Source: an uncultured Eubacteriales bacterium
Lineage (GTDB): Bacteria; Bacillota; Clostridia; Oscillospirales; Oscillospiraceae
Assembly (NCBI GenBank): GCA_905205195.1
Contig: CAJLCS010000052.1
Span: 1 to 11,844, forward strand
Length of the DNA stretch: 11,844 nucleotides
Direction of reading: 5' to 3'
In this document: positions 6,180 to 11,844 of the stretch, piece by piece
Layout: the number at the start of each line of letters is the position of its first letter
Position numbering within the stretch: the first letter of the stretch is position 1
Position numbers and translations under genes: made by a program
Notes under the pieces: model-generated
What the model was told of the DNA's origin: nothing
What the model saw: the letters and a program-made list of their open reading frames with translations, nothing else
The model's database searches: none

Positions 6180-6821
6180 TTACTCGGTGACCTTCAGCAG
6201 GTCGGCGAAGGTAGACAGGTTATAGGTCGCCTTGCCGCACTGGGTGGCCGGGCCGATGGCGGCGCTGTCAAAGCCGCCGGAGACGGCCGCCTGAATGCCC
6301 GCTTCGGCATCCTCCACCACCAGGCAGCAGTCGGGCTTCAGGCCCAGCATCTCCGCCGCCATCAGGAACACCTGAGGATCCGGCTTGGACCGGGTGATGT
6401 TGTTGCCGTCGGACACGGCGTCAAAGAACTTGCCCAGGCCGATCCGCTCCAGAATCAGCGGCGTGTTCTTGCTGGAAGAGCCGATTGCCAGCTTCAGCCC
6501 CTTGGCCCGCAGGCCGTTGAGGGTGTCCCGGACCTCGTCGGACAGATCCGCCGTGGTCATAGTCATCAGGTAGCTGCGGTACAGGTCGTTCTTCTTGGTG
6601 GCCATGGCCACCTTCTGCTCCTGGGTGAAGGCCGGGCCGTGATAGCCCTCCAGCACGATTTCCAGGCTCTCCATCCGGGAGACGCCACGGATCCGGTCGC
6701 CGTTGCTCTCGTCGAACTTGGCGCCGATTTCGTCGGCCAGCGCCTTCCACGCCAGATAGTGATAGTGATCGGTAAAGCAGATCACGCCGTCCAGATCAAA
6801 AATAACTGCATCGTATTTCAT
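6180..6821 (-). CDS. pgmB: Beta-phosphoglucomutase
   Basis: This 213-residue HAD-superfamily enzyme interconverts beta-glucose-1-phosphate and glucose-6-phosphate via beta-glucose-1,6-bisphosphate in the cytosol. It has the full set of signatures. FDLDGVI carries nucleophile Asp9 and acid/base Asp11. The cap-domain block is TDHYHYLAW (17-25). The substrate loop is RGVSRMESLE (45-54). HAD motif II is GSSSKN (114-119), motif III is Lys146 in SKPDP, and motif IV is Glu170-Asp171. Length matches the family (about 210-225). GGAGGT lies 8 nt before the ATG, and the start is only 4 nt past the stop of the upstream GH65 gene. This is the normal partner of inverting GH65 phosphorylases, which release exactly the beta anomer. 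Confidence 0.95.
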   Translation of the reverse strand: MKYDAVIFDLDGVICFTDHYHYLAWKALADEIGAKFDESNGDRIRGVSRMESLEIVLEGYHGPAFTQEQKVAMATKKNDLYRSYLMTMTTADLSDEVRDTLNGLRAKGLKLAIGSSSKNTPLILERIGLGKFFDAVSDGNNITRSKPDPQVFLMAAEMLGLKPDCCLVVEDAEAGIQAAVSGGFDSAAIGPATQCGKATYNLSTFADLLKVTE

Positions 6822-6825
6822 TGGT

Positions 6826-9000
6826 TTATACCTCCGCTGGTGTAATGGTCCCCTGCTCGGGGGTCAGTTCCGCATGATACCAGCGTCCGCCGCAGCAGAC
6901 GTTGAAGGCCACCCGCTTCCAGCCGCTGGGCAGGTTGGGGGTCACCCTGGGCACGCCGTTTTCCGTCTCCAGACCGGCAAAGCCCTCGGCCAGCACCTTC
7001 CACGCGCCGCCCTCGGAGGCGGGATGGGTGCCGCCGATGTACACAAGGCCAGCCCACTGCTTGCCGCCGCCGTTCCAGTCCGCCTTGGCCGACTTCATGA
7101 AGAAGGGATAGGCCCGGTCCGGCTGGGCGCACCGGCAGGCAACCAGCGCATACATGCAGGCGCTGAGGGAGGAGCCGTGCTCAGTCCGCGGCTCGTAGAA
7201 GTCCCAGTTTTTCTGCATCAGTTCCCGGCTGTAGTCGTTGTGGAACATCTCCAGCATGGTGATGACGTCGGCCTGCTTGAGCACCTGCGTATGGGCCGCC
7301 ACGCCGTTGGCGCCGCCCCAGTACTCTCTCGGATCCAGCAGCCGGGACCGGACGTCGGCAATGGAGCAGTCCTCCAGATCGAAATAGCCGTCAAACTGCT
7401 CGATGATGCCGTCGCCGTTGGGCTGGGGAATGTAGAGTTTGTCCGCCGCGTCGGTAAACTTGGCCAGCAGCTCCTCCGCGCCGGTCTCCCGGCACAGCGT
7501 TTCGCAGGCCTCCGGATCGGTCCGGCGGAGCATCCCAACCGCCTCCACCGCCCAGCGGATGGTGGCCTGGGCCATCCGGTTGGTGTAGCCGTTGTTGTTC
7601 ACCCGCTCGTGATACTCGTCGGGACCGATGACGTCGTGGATTTCCCAGATGTCCCGGGTCGCCCGCCGCAGCAGCAGGGAGTAGTAGAATCTGGCGCATT
7701 CCAGCACGGTTCTGGCGCCGCCCTCCGCCAGCAGGCGGTTGTCGCCGGTTACCTTGACGTAGAGCATGATGGCCCGGGCCACGGCGGCGGAAATGTGGAC
7801 CTGCTTGTCCCGGAAATAGGTCCGCTGGGGCCGTCCGGTGAACACATCGGTCACATTGTAGTCGGTGCAGGCGTCATAGCCGCCCTCCTGGCTCTCCCAG
7901 GCGTAGAACGCGCCGTCCCAGCCATAATGTCTGGCCTTGTCCAGCGCACCGGGCAGCGTCTCGATGCGGTACTTCACCATGGAACGGGCCACCTCCGGCT
8001 GGGTATACAGGAAGTAGTCCAGCATGAAGATTTCGCTGTCCCAGAAGATGGCGCCCTTGTAGGTCTGACCGGACAGGCCCCGGGCCGCAATGGACAGATC
8101 GTCCCGGTGCCGGGGGGCGATGGCATTGAGATGATACAGGGAGTAGTTCACGGCCAGGCAGGCGTCGTCGTCGCCTTCGATGACGGCTTCACCGGCCTTC
8201 CAGATCCGGTCCCAGGCCGCCTTGTGGGTTTTCAGGCCGTCGTCATAGCCTGCGGGAGCCTCCAGCGCCTGCTTCACGTCCTCCAGCGGTGCCTTGTCGT
8301 CGGCGGTGGTGAAGATGGCGCTGACGGAGTCCACCGTCACCGTCTCCCCGGCCGCCAGCCGGACCCGGTAAGTAAAGGCCTCCGCCCCGGCCAGCACGGA
8401 AACGTTCCCGCCGGTGACGGTGCAGCGGCGGCCCACCGCCACCTGATCCTTGCCGTTCTGCACGAAGGCATGGCACAGCAGCGTGTCGCCCTCGGCGGCG
8501 CTGTCCAGCCGGTTATAGTGGGGGCCGTAGATTTCCCAGATGTCCCGGGCGATACCGGCGGTGATTTCCACCTCCGCCGCCTGGGCCGCGGTGACCTGAT
8601 ACCGGCTATACAGCAGATGATGCTCCGCCATGTGGGCAAACCGGCTGCTGCGGACGGTTACGGTGTTCTCCCCCACCGTCCACGCCGTTTCCCGGGTGAA
8701 AATGCCATAGCGGAAGTCCAGTTGCTGATGATGGCGCACCGGCGCCGTTTCCGGCAGCGTCAGGACCTTGCCGTCCACCGCCGTCACGGTATAAAGCGGG
8801 TTAGGCGCGTTCAGCGGCTCCCGCCAGCCGGTGCCGACCCGGTCGTAAATGCCCGCCAGGTTCACCGCCGCCAGTTCCTCCTTGCCATGCTCATCCAGCG
8901 TGCCCCGGATGCCCATGTAGCCGTTGCCGATCAGGAATCGATTGCCGTTGTCACCGGCCGCTTCTTTGGAATAGTCCTGATTCTCGATGATAAATTCCAT
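6826..9000 (-). CDS. GH65 inverting alpha-glucoside phosphorylase (first of two, promoter-distal)
   Basis: This 724-residue cytosolic enzyme belongs to glycoside hydrolase family 65 (maltose, trehalose, kojibiose, nigerose and related phosphorylases). It would split an alpha-glucoside with phosphate to beta-glucose-1-phosphate. Order: N-terminal beta-sandwich domain (from RFLIGNGYMGIRGTL), linker, (alpha/alpha)6 barrel, C-terminal beta domain. Visible active-site elements are FWDSE (Trp320-Asp321), general acid Glu462 in GPDEYHE, Lys575-Gln576 in LKQADV, the phosphate loop HGSSLS (608-613), and His659 in GTHPAS. ATG 9000 has GGAGG 7 nt upstream and overlaps the previous stop as TAATG. A frame opening at 9027 is rejected because it lies inside that gene. 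Linkage specificity cannot be decided by eye. Confidence 0.92.
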   Translation of the reverse strand: MEFIIENQDYSKEAAGDNGNRFLIGNGYMGIRGTLDEHGKEELAAVNLAGIYDRVGTGWREPLNAPNPLYTVTAVDGKVLTLPETAPVRHHQQLDFRYGIFTRETAWTVGENTVTVRSSRFAHMAEHHLLYSRYQVTAAQAAEVEITAGIARDIWEIYGPHYNRLDSAAEGDTLLCHAFVQNGKDQVAVGRRCTVTGGNVSVLAGAEAFTYRVRLAAGETVTVDSVSAIFTTADDKAPLEDVKQALEAPAGYDDGLKTHKAAWDRIWKAGEAVIEGDDDACLAVNYSLYHLNAIAPRHRDDLSIAARGLSGQTYKGAIFWDSEIFMLDYFLYTQPEVARSMVKYRIETLPGALDKARHYGWDGAFYAWESQEGGYDACTDYNVTDVFTGRPQRTYFRDKQVHISAAVARAIMLYVKVTGDNRLLAEGGARTVLECARFYYSLLLRRATRDIWEIHDVIGPDEYHERVNNNGYTNRMAQATIRWAVEAVGMLRRTDPEACETLCRETGAEELLAKFTDAADKLYIPQPNGDGIIEQFDGYFDLEDCSIADVRSRLLDPREYWGGANGVAAHTQVLKQADVITMLEMFHNDYSRELMQKNWDFYEPRTEHGSSLSACMYALVACRCAQPDRAYPFFMKSAKADWNGGGKQWAGLVYIGGTHPASEGGAWKVLAEGFAGLETENGVPRVTPNLPSGWKRVAFNVCCGGRWYHAELTPEQGTITPAEV

Positions 9001-11276
9001 TATGTTTCCTCCTTCGTATACACGCAAGGCGCGGTGCCCACGGTCATATCACGGCCGTACAGGCGCAGCGCTGCGGATTTTCCGTTAATGCTGCAAACGG
9101 TGGTCCGGTTCTGCTCCACACTGACCTTTACCACAGCCTCGCCCAGCCGCAGCGTAAAGCTGTACTTGTCCCAGCTGGCCGGAATCTTGGGTGCCAGCGC
9201 AGGCACGTCGCCGTCGCTGTTCAGGCCGCCGAAGCCGTAGACGATGTTCATCCATGCACCGGCGATGGAGGTGGTATGCAGACCTTCCCGGGTATTGCGG
9301 TTATAGTCGTCCAGATCCATCCGGGTGGCAAAGCCGAAGAACTGCTCCGCCAGCGCCGCCCGATCCAGACGGCAGGCCAGAATCGAGTGGATGGAGGGTG
9401 ACAGACTGCTCTCGTGGATGCACCGGGGCTCGTAGTAGTCAAAGTTCGCCGCCAGCTGCTCTTTGGTGAATTCGGAGCCGTAGAGCATCATGAACATCAG
9501 TACATCCGGCTGCTTGAGCATATCGTTGCGGTAAATCCGGTCGTAGGACCAGTGGCCGTACAGGGGGAAATCCGTCACGGGAATGGCGTTGATGTCGATG
9601 TGCGGCAGGTGGAAGAAGCCCTCGTGCTGCTCGAACAGCTTGGTCTTTTCGTCATACAGGATGGCCATATGGTCGGCCTTGTCCTTCCAGTCCGCTTTCT
9701 CCTCCTCGGTCACCGCCAGCTCCGCGTACCGGGCCGGATCGTCCTTTTCCAGCGCTTCCAGCGTTTCCAGCGTGAAATACAGCGTTTTGCGGCCCATAAA
9801 GTTGGTGTAGGTGTTGTTGTTGACCATCATCTGGAACTCGTCGGGACCCATGACGCAGTAGTAGCCGTATTTCCCGGTGACCGGGTCATAGCCGCCCCGA
9901 GACGCCAGCATCCGGCTCAGCTCCACCAGAATCTCCGCGCCCTGATGATACAGGAAGTCCTTGTCCCCGGTCTGGTGGACGTAGTTCCACAGGCCGTAGG
10001 CCACGCCCGTGGAGGCCTGCAGCTGCAGACTGGCGTGCTGCCAGAGGTCGCAGCATTCCCGGCCGCTGATGGTGGCGATGGGATAGAAGGCGCCCTTGCA
10101 GTCCAGCGCCGCCGCCCGCTCCCGGGCCTGGGGCAGCGTGTCGTAGCGGTACTGGAGAATGCTCTTGGCCGCTTCCGGATTGTTGAACAGGTAGAACGGC
10201 AGGCAGTACACCTCGCTGTCCCAGAAGGTGTTGCCGTTGTAGGCCTCGCCGGTCAGGCCCTTGGCCCCGAACACGGCGCCGTACTTGGCCGTATGCAGCG
10301 TCTGATGGAGCTGGAAGATGCAGAAGCGGATGCCCTGCTGGTTGTCCGCGTCGCCGTCGATTTCGATGTCGGACACCTGCCACTGGGCCGCCCACCAGGC
10401 GGCGGAGGCTGCCTTCATGGTCTCGTAATCGCAGGCTTGCAGATGCTCCGCCGCGGCGCGGCAGCGATCGTCAAAATCCGCCCGCTCCCGGTCGTTTCTC
10501 GCGCAGATCAGCGCCACGACACGCTCCAGCGCGGCGGTTTCACCGGTCCGGAGGGTCTTGCGGAACCGGACCGCCGACACGGCCGTGTCCGTTTCCTCCG
10601 CGGTTCCCGTCATGCCCCGGAAGGCCGCCGCCGCATACAGGCTCTGGCGGGTCCGGTTGGTGGTAGCCAGAATGTCGCAGCCGCTTTCACCGGCGCTTTT
10701 CCGGTCCATGGTGAACATGGACTTGCCCTGCATCACATGGGGCCGGGTAAAGTCCAGACCCGCCAGCACGGACAGCTCCGCTGTGCCGGAGAGGACCTGC
10801 ACCGTCAGCTTCTGGCCGCCGTACTGCTCCTCCTCCATGGAGGTAAAGCGCTCGAAGGTCAGCGCCAGCTCCGTCGTCACGTCCGGCTTCCAGCGGAAGG
10901 ACCGGACCAGCACGCCGTCCCGGAAATCAAGGCTCCGCACAAAGTCGGAAACCGCACACTTGGCCAGATCCAGCGTCCGGCCGTTGCAGCAGATCCGGGT
11001 GTACACCCAATCCACCGTGTTGACCATGAAATCCGTCCCGGTCAGCATACCCTTATACGCCGAGGGATTGACGTCCCGGCTTTCATAAAGGCCGTTCATG
11101 TAGCAGCCCTGCAGGCTGGGGCCGGAATAGCCCTCGTCGAAATAGCCACGCAGACCGGTGTACTCGTTGCCCAGCGAGAACACGGACTCCGCCACTTCGC
11201 CGTGGCCCGGGTCAAAGCCCCGCTCGACAATCCGCCAGGGGTCCACCTCAAAATAACGATCCGCAATTTTACCCAT
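9000..11276 (-). CDS. GH65 inverting alpha-glucoside phosphorylase (second, promoter-proximal, MapA-like N-terminus)
   Basis: This 758-residue GH65 enzyme is clearly different from its neighbour. It opens with RYFEVDPWRIVERGFDP and SLGNEYTGLRGYFDEGYSG, a start typical of the maltose phosphorylase (MapA) type and related members. Active-site elements are FWDSE (Trp352-Asp353), general acid Glu480 in GPDEFQ, Lys588-Gln589 in LKQPDV, the phosphate loop HESSLS (621-626), and His667 in GLHTTS. The reaction is phosphorolysis of an alpha-glucoside to beta-glucose-1-phosphate plus acceptor, feeding PgmB. The residues after the acid (FQMMVNNN here, YHERVNNN in the partner) and the variable loops differ, so the two probably take different substrates (inference). 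The start has GGGAGGT 6 nt upstream. It is the first gene of the operon, behind its own promoter. No signal peptide. Confidence 0.93.
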   Translation of the reverse strand: MGKIADRYFEVDPWRIVERGFDPGHGEVAESVFSLGNEYTGLRGYFDEGYSGPSLQGCYMNGLYESRDVNPSAYKGMLTGTDFMVNTVDWVYTRICCNGRTLDLAKCAVSDFVRSLDFRDGVLVRSFRWKPDVTTELALTFERFTSMEEEQYGGQKLTVQVLSGTAELSVLAGLDFTRPHVMQGKSMFTMDRKSAGESGCDILATTNRTRQSLYAAAAFRGMTGTAEETDTAVSAVRFRKTLRTGETAALERVVALICARNDRERADFDDRCRAAAEHLQACDYETMKAASAAWWAAQWQVSDIEIDGDADNQQGIRFCIFQLHQTLHTAKYGAVFGAKGLTGEAYNGNTFWDSEVYCLPFYLFNNPEAAKSILQYRYDTLPQARERAAALDCKGAFYPIATISGRECCDLWQHASLQLQASTGVAYGLWNYVHQTGDKDFLYHQGAEILVELSRMLASRGGYDPVTGKYGYYCVMGPDEFQMMVNNNTYTNFMGRKTLYFTLETLEALEKDDPARYAELAVTEEEKADWKDKADHMAILYDEKTKLFEQHEGFFHLPHIDINAIPVTDFPLYGHWSYDRIYRNDMLKQPDVLMFMMLYGSEFTKEQLAANFDYYEPRCIHESSLSPSIHSILACRLDRAALAEQFFGFATRMDLDDYNRNTREGLHTTSIAGAWMNIVYGFGGLNSDGDVPALAPKIPASWDKYSFTLRLGEAVVKVSVEQNRTTVCSINGKSAALRLYGRDMTVGTAPCVYTKEET

Positions 11277-11293
11277 AACTGAACCTCCCGAAT

Positions 11294-11316
11294 TTGGTCG
11301 TTCGTTTAACGTCCAA
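11294..11316. promoter_or_regulatory. Operator-like inverted repeat downstream of the GH65 promoter
   Basis: A 23-bp imperfect palindrome. Its 9-nt arms TTGGTCGTT and AACGTCCAA pair with one mismatch across a CGTTT centre (plus-strand reading). It lies just downstream of the predicted transcription start and about 17 nt before the GH65 start codon, where a bound repressor would block initiation or elongation. The adjacent LacI-type regulator is the likely binder, though the centre does not fit a standard LacI CpG operator well. Confidence 0.45.
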
Positions 11317-11320
11317 CTCT

Positions 11321-11349
11321 ATGATAGCAGATAACTTCCCGTTTGTAAA
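11321..11349 (-). promoter_or_regulatory. Sigma-A promoter of the GH65-GH65-pgmB operon
   Basis: On the minus strand TTTACA (11344-11349) and TATCAT (11321-11326) are separated by 17 bp. The leader to ATG 11276 is about 37 nt. No terminator is evident between the regulator stop (11402) and this promoter, so some read-through from the regulator gene is possible. Confidence 0.72.
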
Positions 11350-11401
11350 TTGGCAGAACCGACAGAATCCGGCCCCTACTTTTTGGCACATTGCCCTTAT
11401 G

Positions 11402-11844
11402 TCAGCGGCTGCGGACGCTGTCGCGGACCACCAGCGACACCGGCAGGGTAATCCGCCGCTGGGAAACCTCTTCCCCGGCCAGCAGCCGCAGCATCAGCTC
11501 CGCCGCCAGGCGGCCCTTTTGCTCGGCATCCTGCCGGACCGTGGTCAGCCGGGGCCGGGTCATCCGGCACCAGGCAATGTCGTCAAAGCCCACCACCGAC
11601 AGCGTCTCCGGCACCGGCCGCCCCGCCTGGACGGCCCCCGCCGTCAGTCCCGCAGCCAGCAGGTCCGCCGTTGCAAATACGCCGGTAACCTCCGGCATCC
11701 CCGCCAGCCGGGCGCCGAGCCGGAGCATGGCGTCGGTGTCGAATTCGCAGGCAAAGACCCGGTCGGGCCGGAAGGGCAGCCCGTGGTCCTCCAGCGCCTG
11801 CCGGAAGCCCAGCAGCCGCTGCTCCAGCACGCCGCCCGGGCGGA
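11402..11844 (-). CDS. LacI/PurR-family regulator, C-terminal part (cut by window edge)
   Basis: About 147 residues of the ligand-binding half of a LacI-family repressor are present; the N-terminal DNA-binding part lies beyond the right edge. The frame is open to the last base and enters as RPGGVLEQRLLGFRQALE. Family signatures are R..GFRQALEDHGLP, GVFATADLLAAGLTAGAVQ, the SVVGFDDIAWCRMTRPRLTT block and QDAEQKGRLAAELMLRLLAG, then a short strand to the end (SLVVRDSVRSR). Its stop lies 125 bp before the GH65 operon in the same direction, so it is most likely the sugar-responsive repressor of that operon. Any start inside the visible frame (for example GTG 11830) would be artificial. Confidence 0.9.
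   Translation of the reverse strand, partial: RPGGVLEQRLLGFRQALEDHGLPFRPDRVFACEFDTDAMLRLGARLAGMPEVTGVFATADLLAAGLTAGAVQAGRPVPETLSVVGFDDIAWCRMTRPRLTTVRQDAEQKGRLAAELMLRLLAGEEVSQRRITLPVSLVVRDSVRSR

Noticed and set aside
6874..9240. Plus-strand open frame of about 788 codons opposite the GH65/pgmB operon
   Set aside because: Antisense shadow of GH65 genes whose catalytic motifs are intact on the minus strand; no ribosome site or domain logic.
9414..11282. Plus-strand open frame of about 622 codons opposite the second GH65 gene
   Set aside because: Same cause: third-position GC bias removes stop codons from the complementary frame.
11385..11395. Small hairpin GGCACATTGCC considered as a terminator for the LacI gene
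   Set aside because: The stem is only 4 bp, and on the minus strand it is followed by A residues, not U.
1..11844. CRISPR arrays, insertion sequences, tRNA or rRNA genes
   Set aside because: No regularly spaced repeats, transposase motifs, or structural RNA signatures were seen on either strand.

Overview
The window looks like high-GC chromosomal DNA from an anaerobic Firmicute, probably a gut-type clostridium (Oscillospirales-like). This is an inference. The reasons are an oxygen-sensitive glycyl radical enzyme (GRE) with its radical-SAM activase, GH65 sugar phosphorylases with beta-phosphoglucomutase, an AzlCD pair, a YhfC-like membrane protein, strong AGGAGG-type ribosome sites, and sigma-A promoters that nearly all have 17-bp spacers. 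Coding is dense. No intergenic gap exceeds about 130 bases.

Layout. (1) 1-71: no gene, but a near-consensus promoter firing leftward out of the window. (2) 72-1078, minus: azlC-azlD, a branched-chain amino acid exporter pair overlapping by ATGA. (3) 1175-2005, minus: a YhfC-family multi-pass membrane protein with its own promoter and a hairpin behind it. (4) 2096-2878, minus: an AraC-family regulator, divergent from (5) 3007-6124, plus: a two-gene operon of a 741-residue GRE of unassigned substrate and its activating enzyme. The 128-bp regulator/GRE gap holds two back-to-back promoters (each 17-bp spacer) and a perfect 14-bp palindrome on the GRE -10/start region. That palindrome fits the cre/LacI-type operator consensus. 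(6) 6132-6159: a hairpin between convergent operons. (7) 6180-11276, minus: a tight operon of two different GH65 phosphorylases followed by beta-phosphoglucomutase, with a promoter and an operator-like inverted repeat upstream. (8) 11402 to the right edge, minus: the C-terminal part of a LacI/PurR-type regulator.

How it works together. The right-hand operon phosphorolyses alpha-glucosides to beta-glucose-1-phosphate, which PgmB converts to glucose-6-phosphate. The adjacent LacI-type protein is the natural candidate regulator. The GRE/activase pair performs an anaerobic radical reaction, probably an elimination, decarboxylation or C-C/C-O cleavage. Its divergent AraC regulator is the likely specific controller, and a LacI-family protein (CcpA or the local one) probably acts at the palindrome. 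No transporter, microcompartment shell gene or downstream dehydrogenase is visible, so the GRE substrate cannot be read from context. The GRE is the part of the window most likely to be undescribed: its active-site Cys sits in GCYETG and its radical Gly in RVCGW, both unusual for the characterised families as I recall them.
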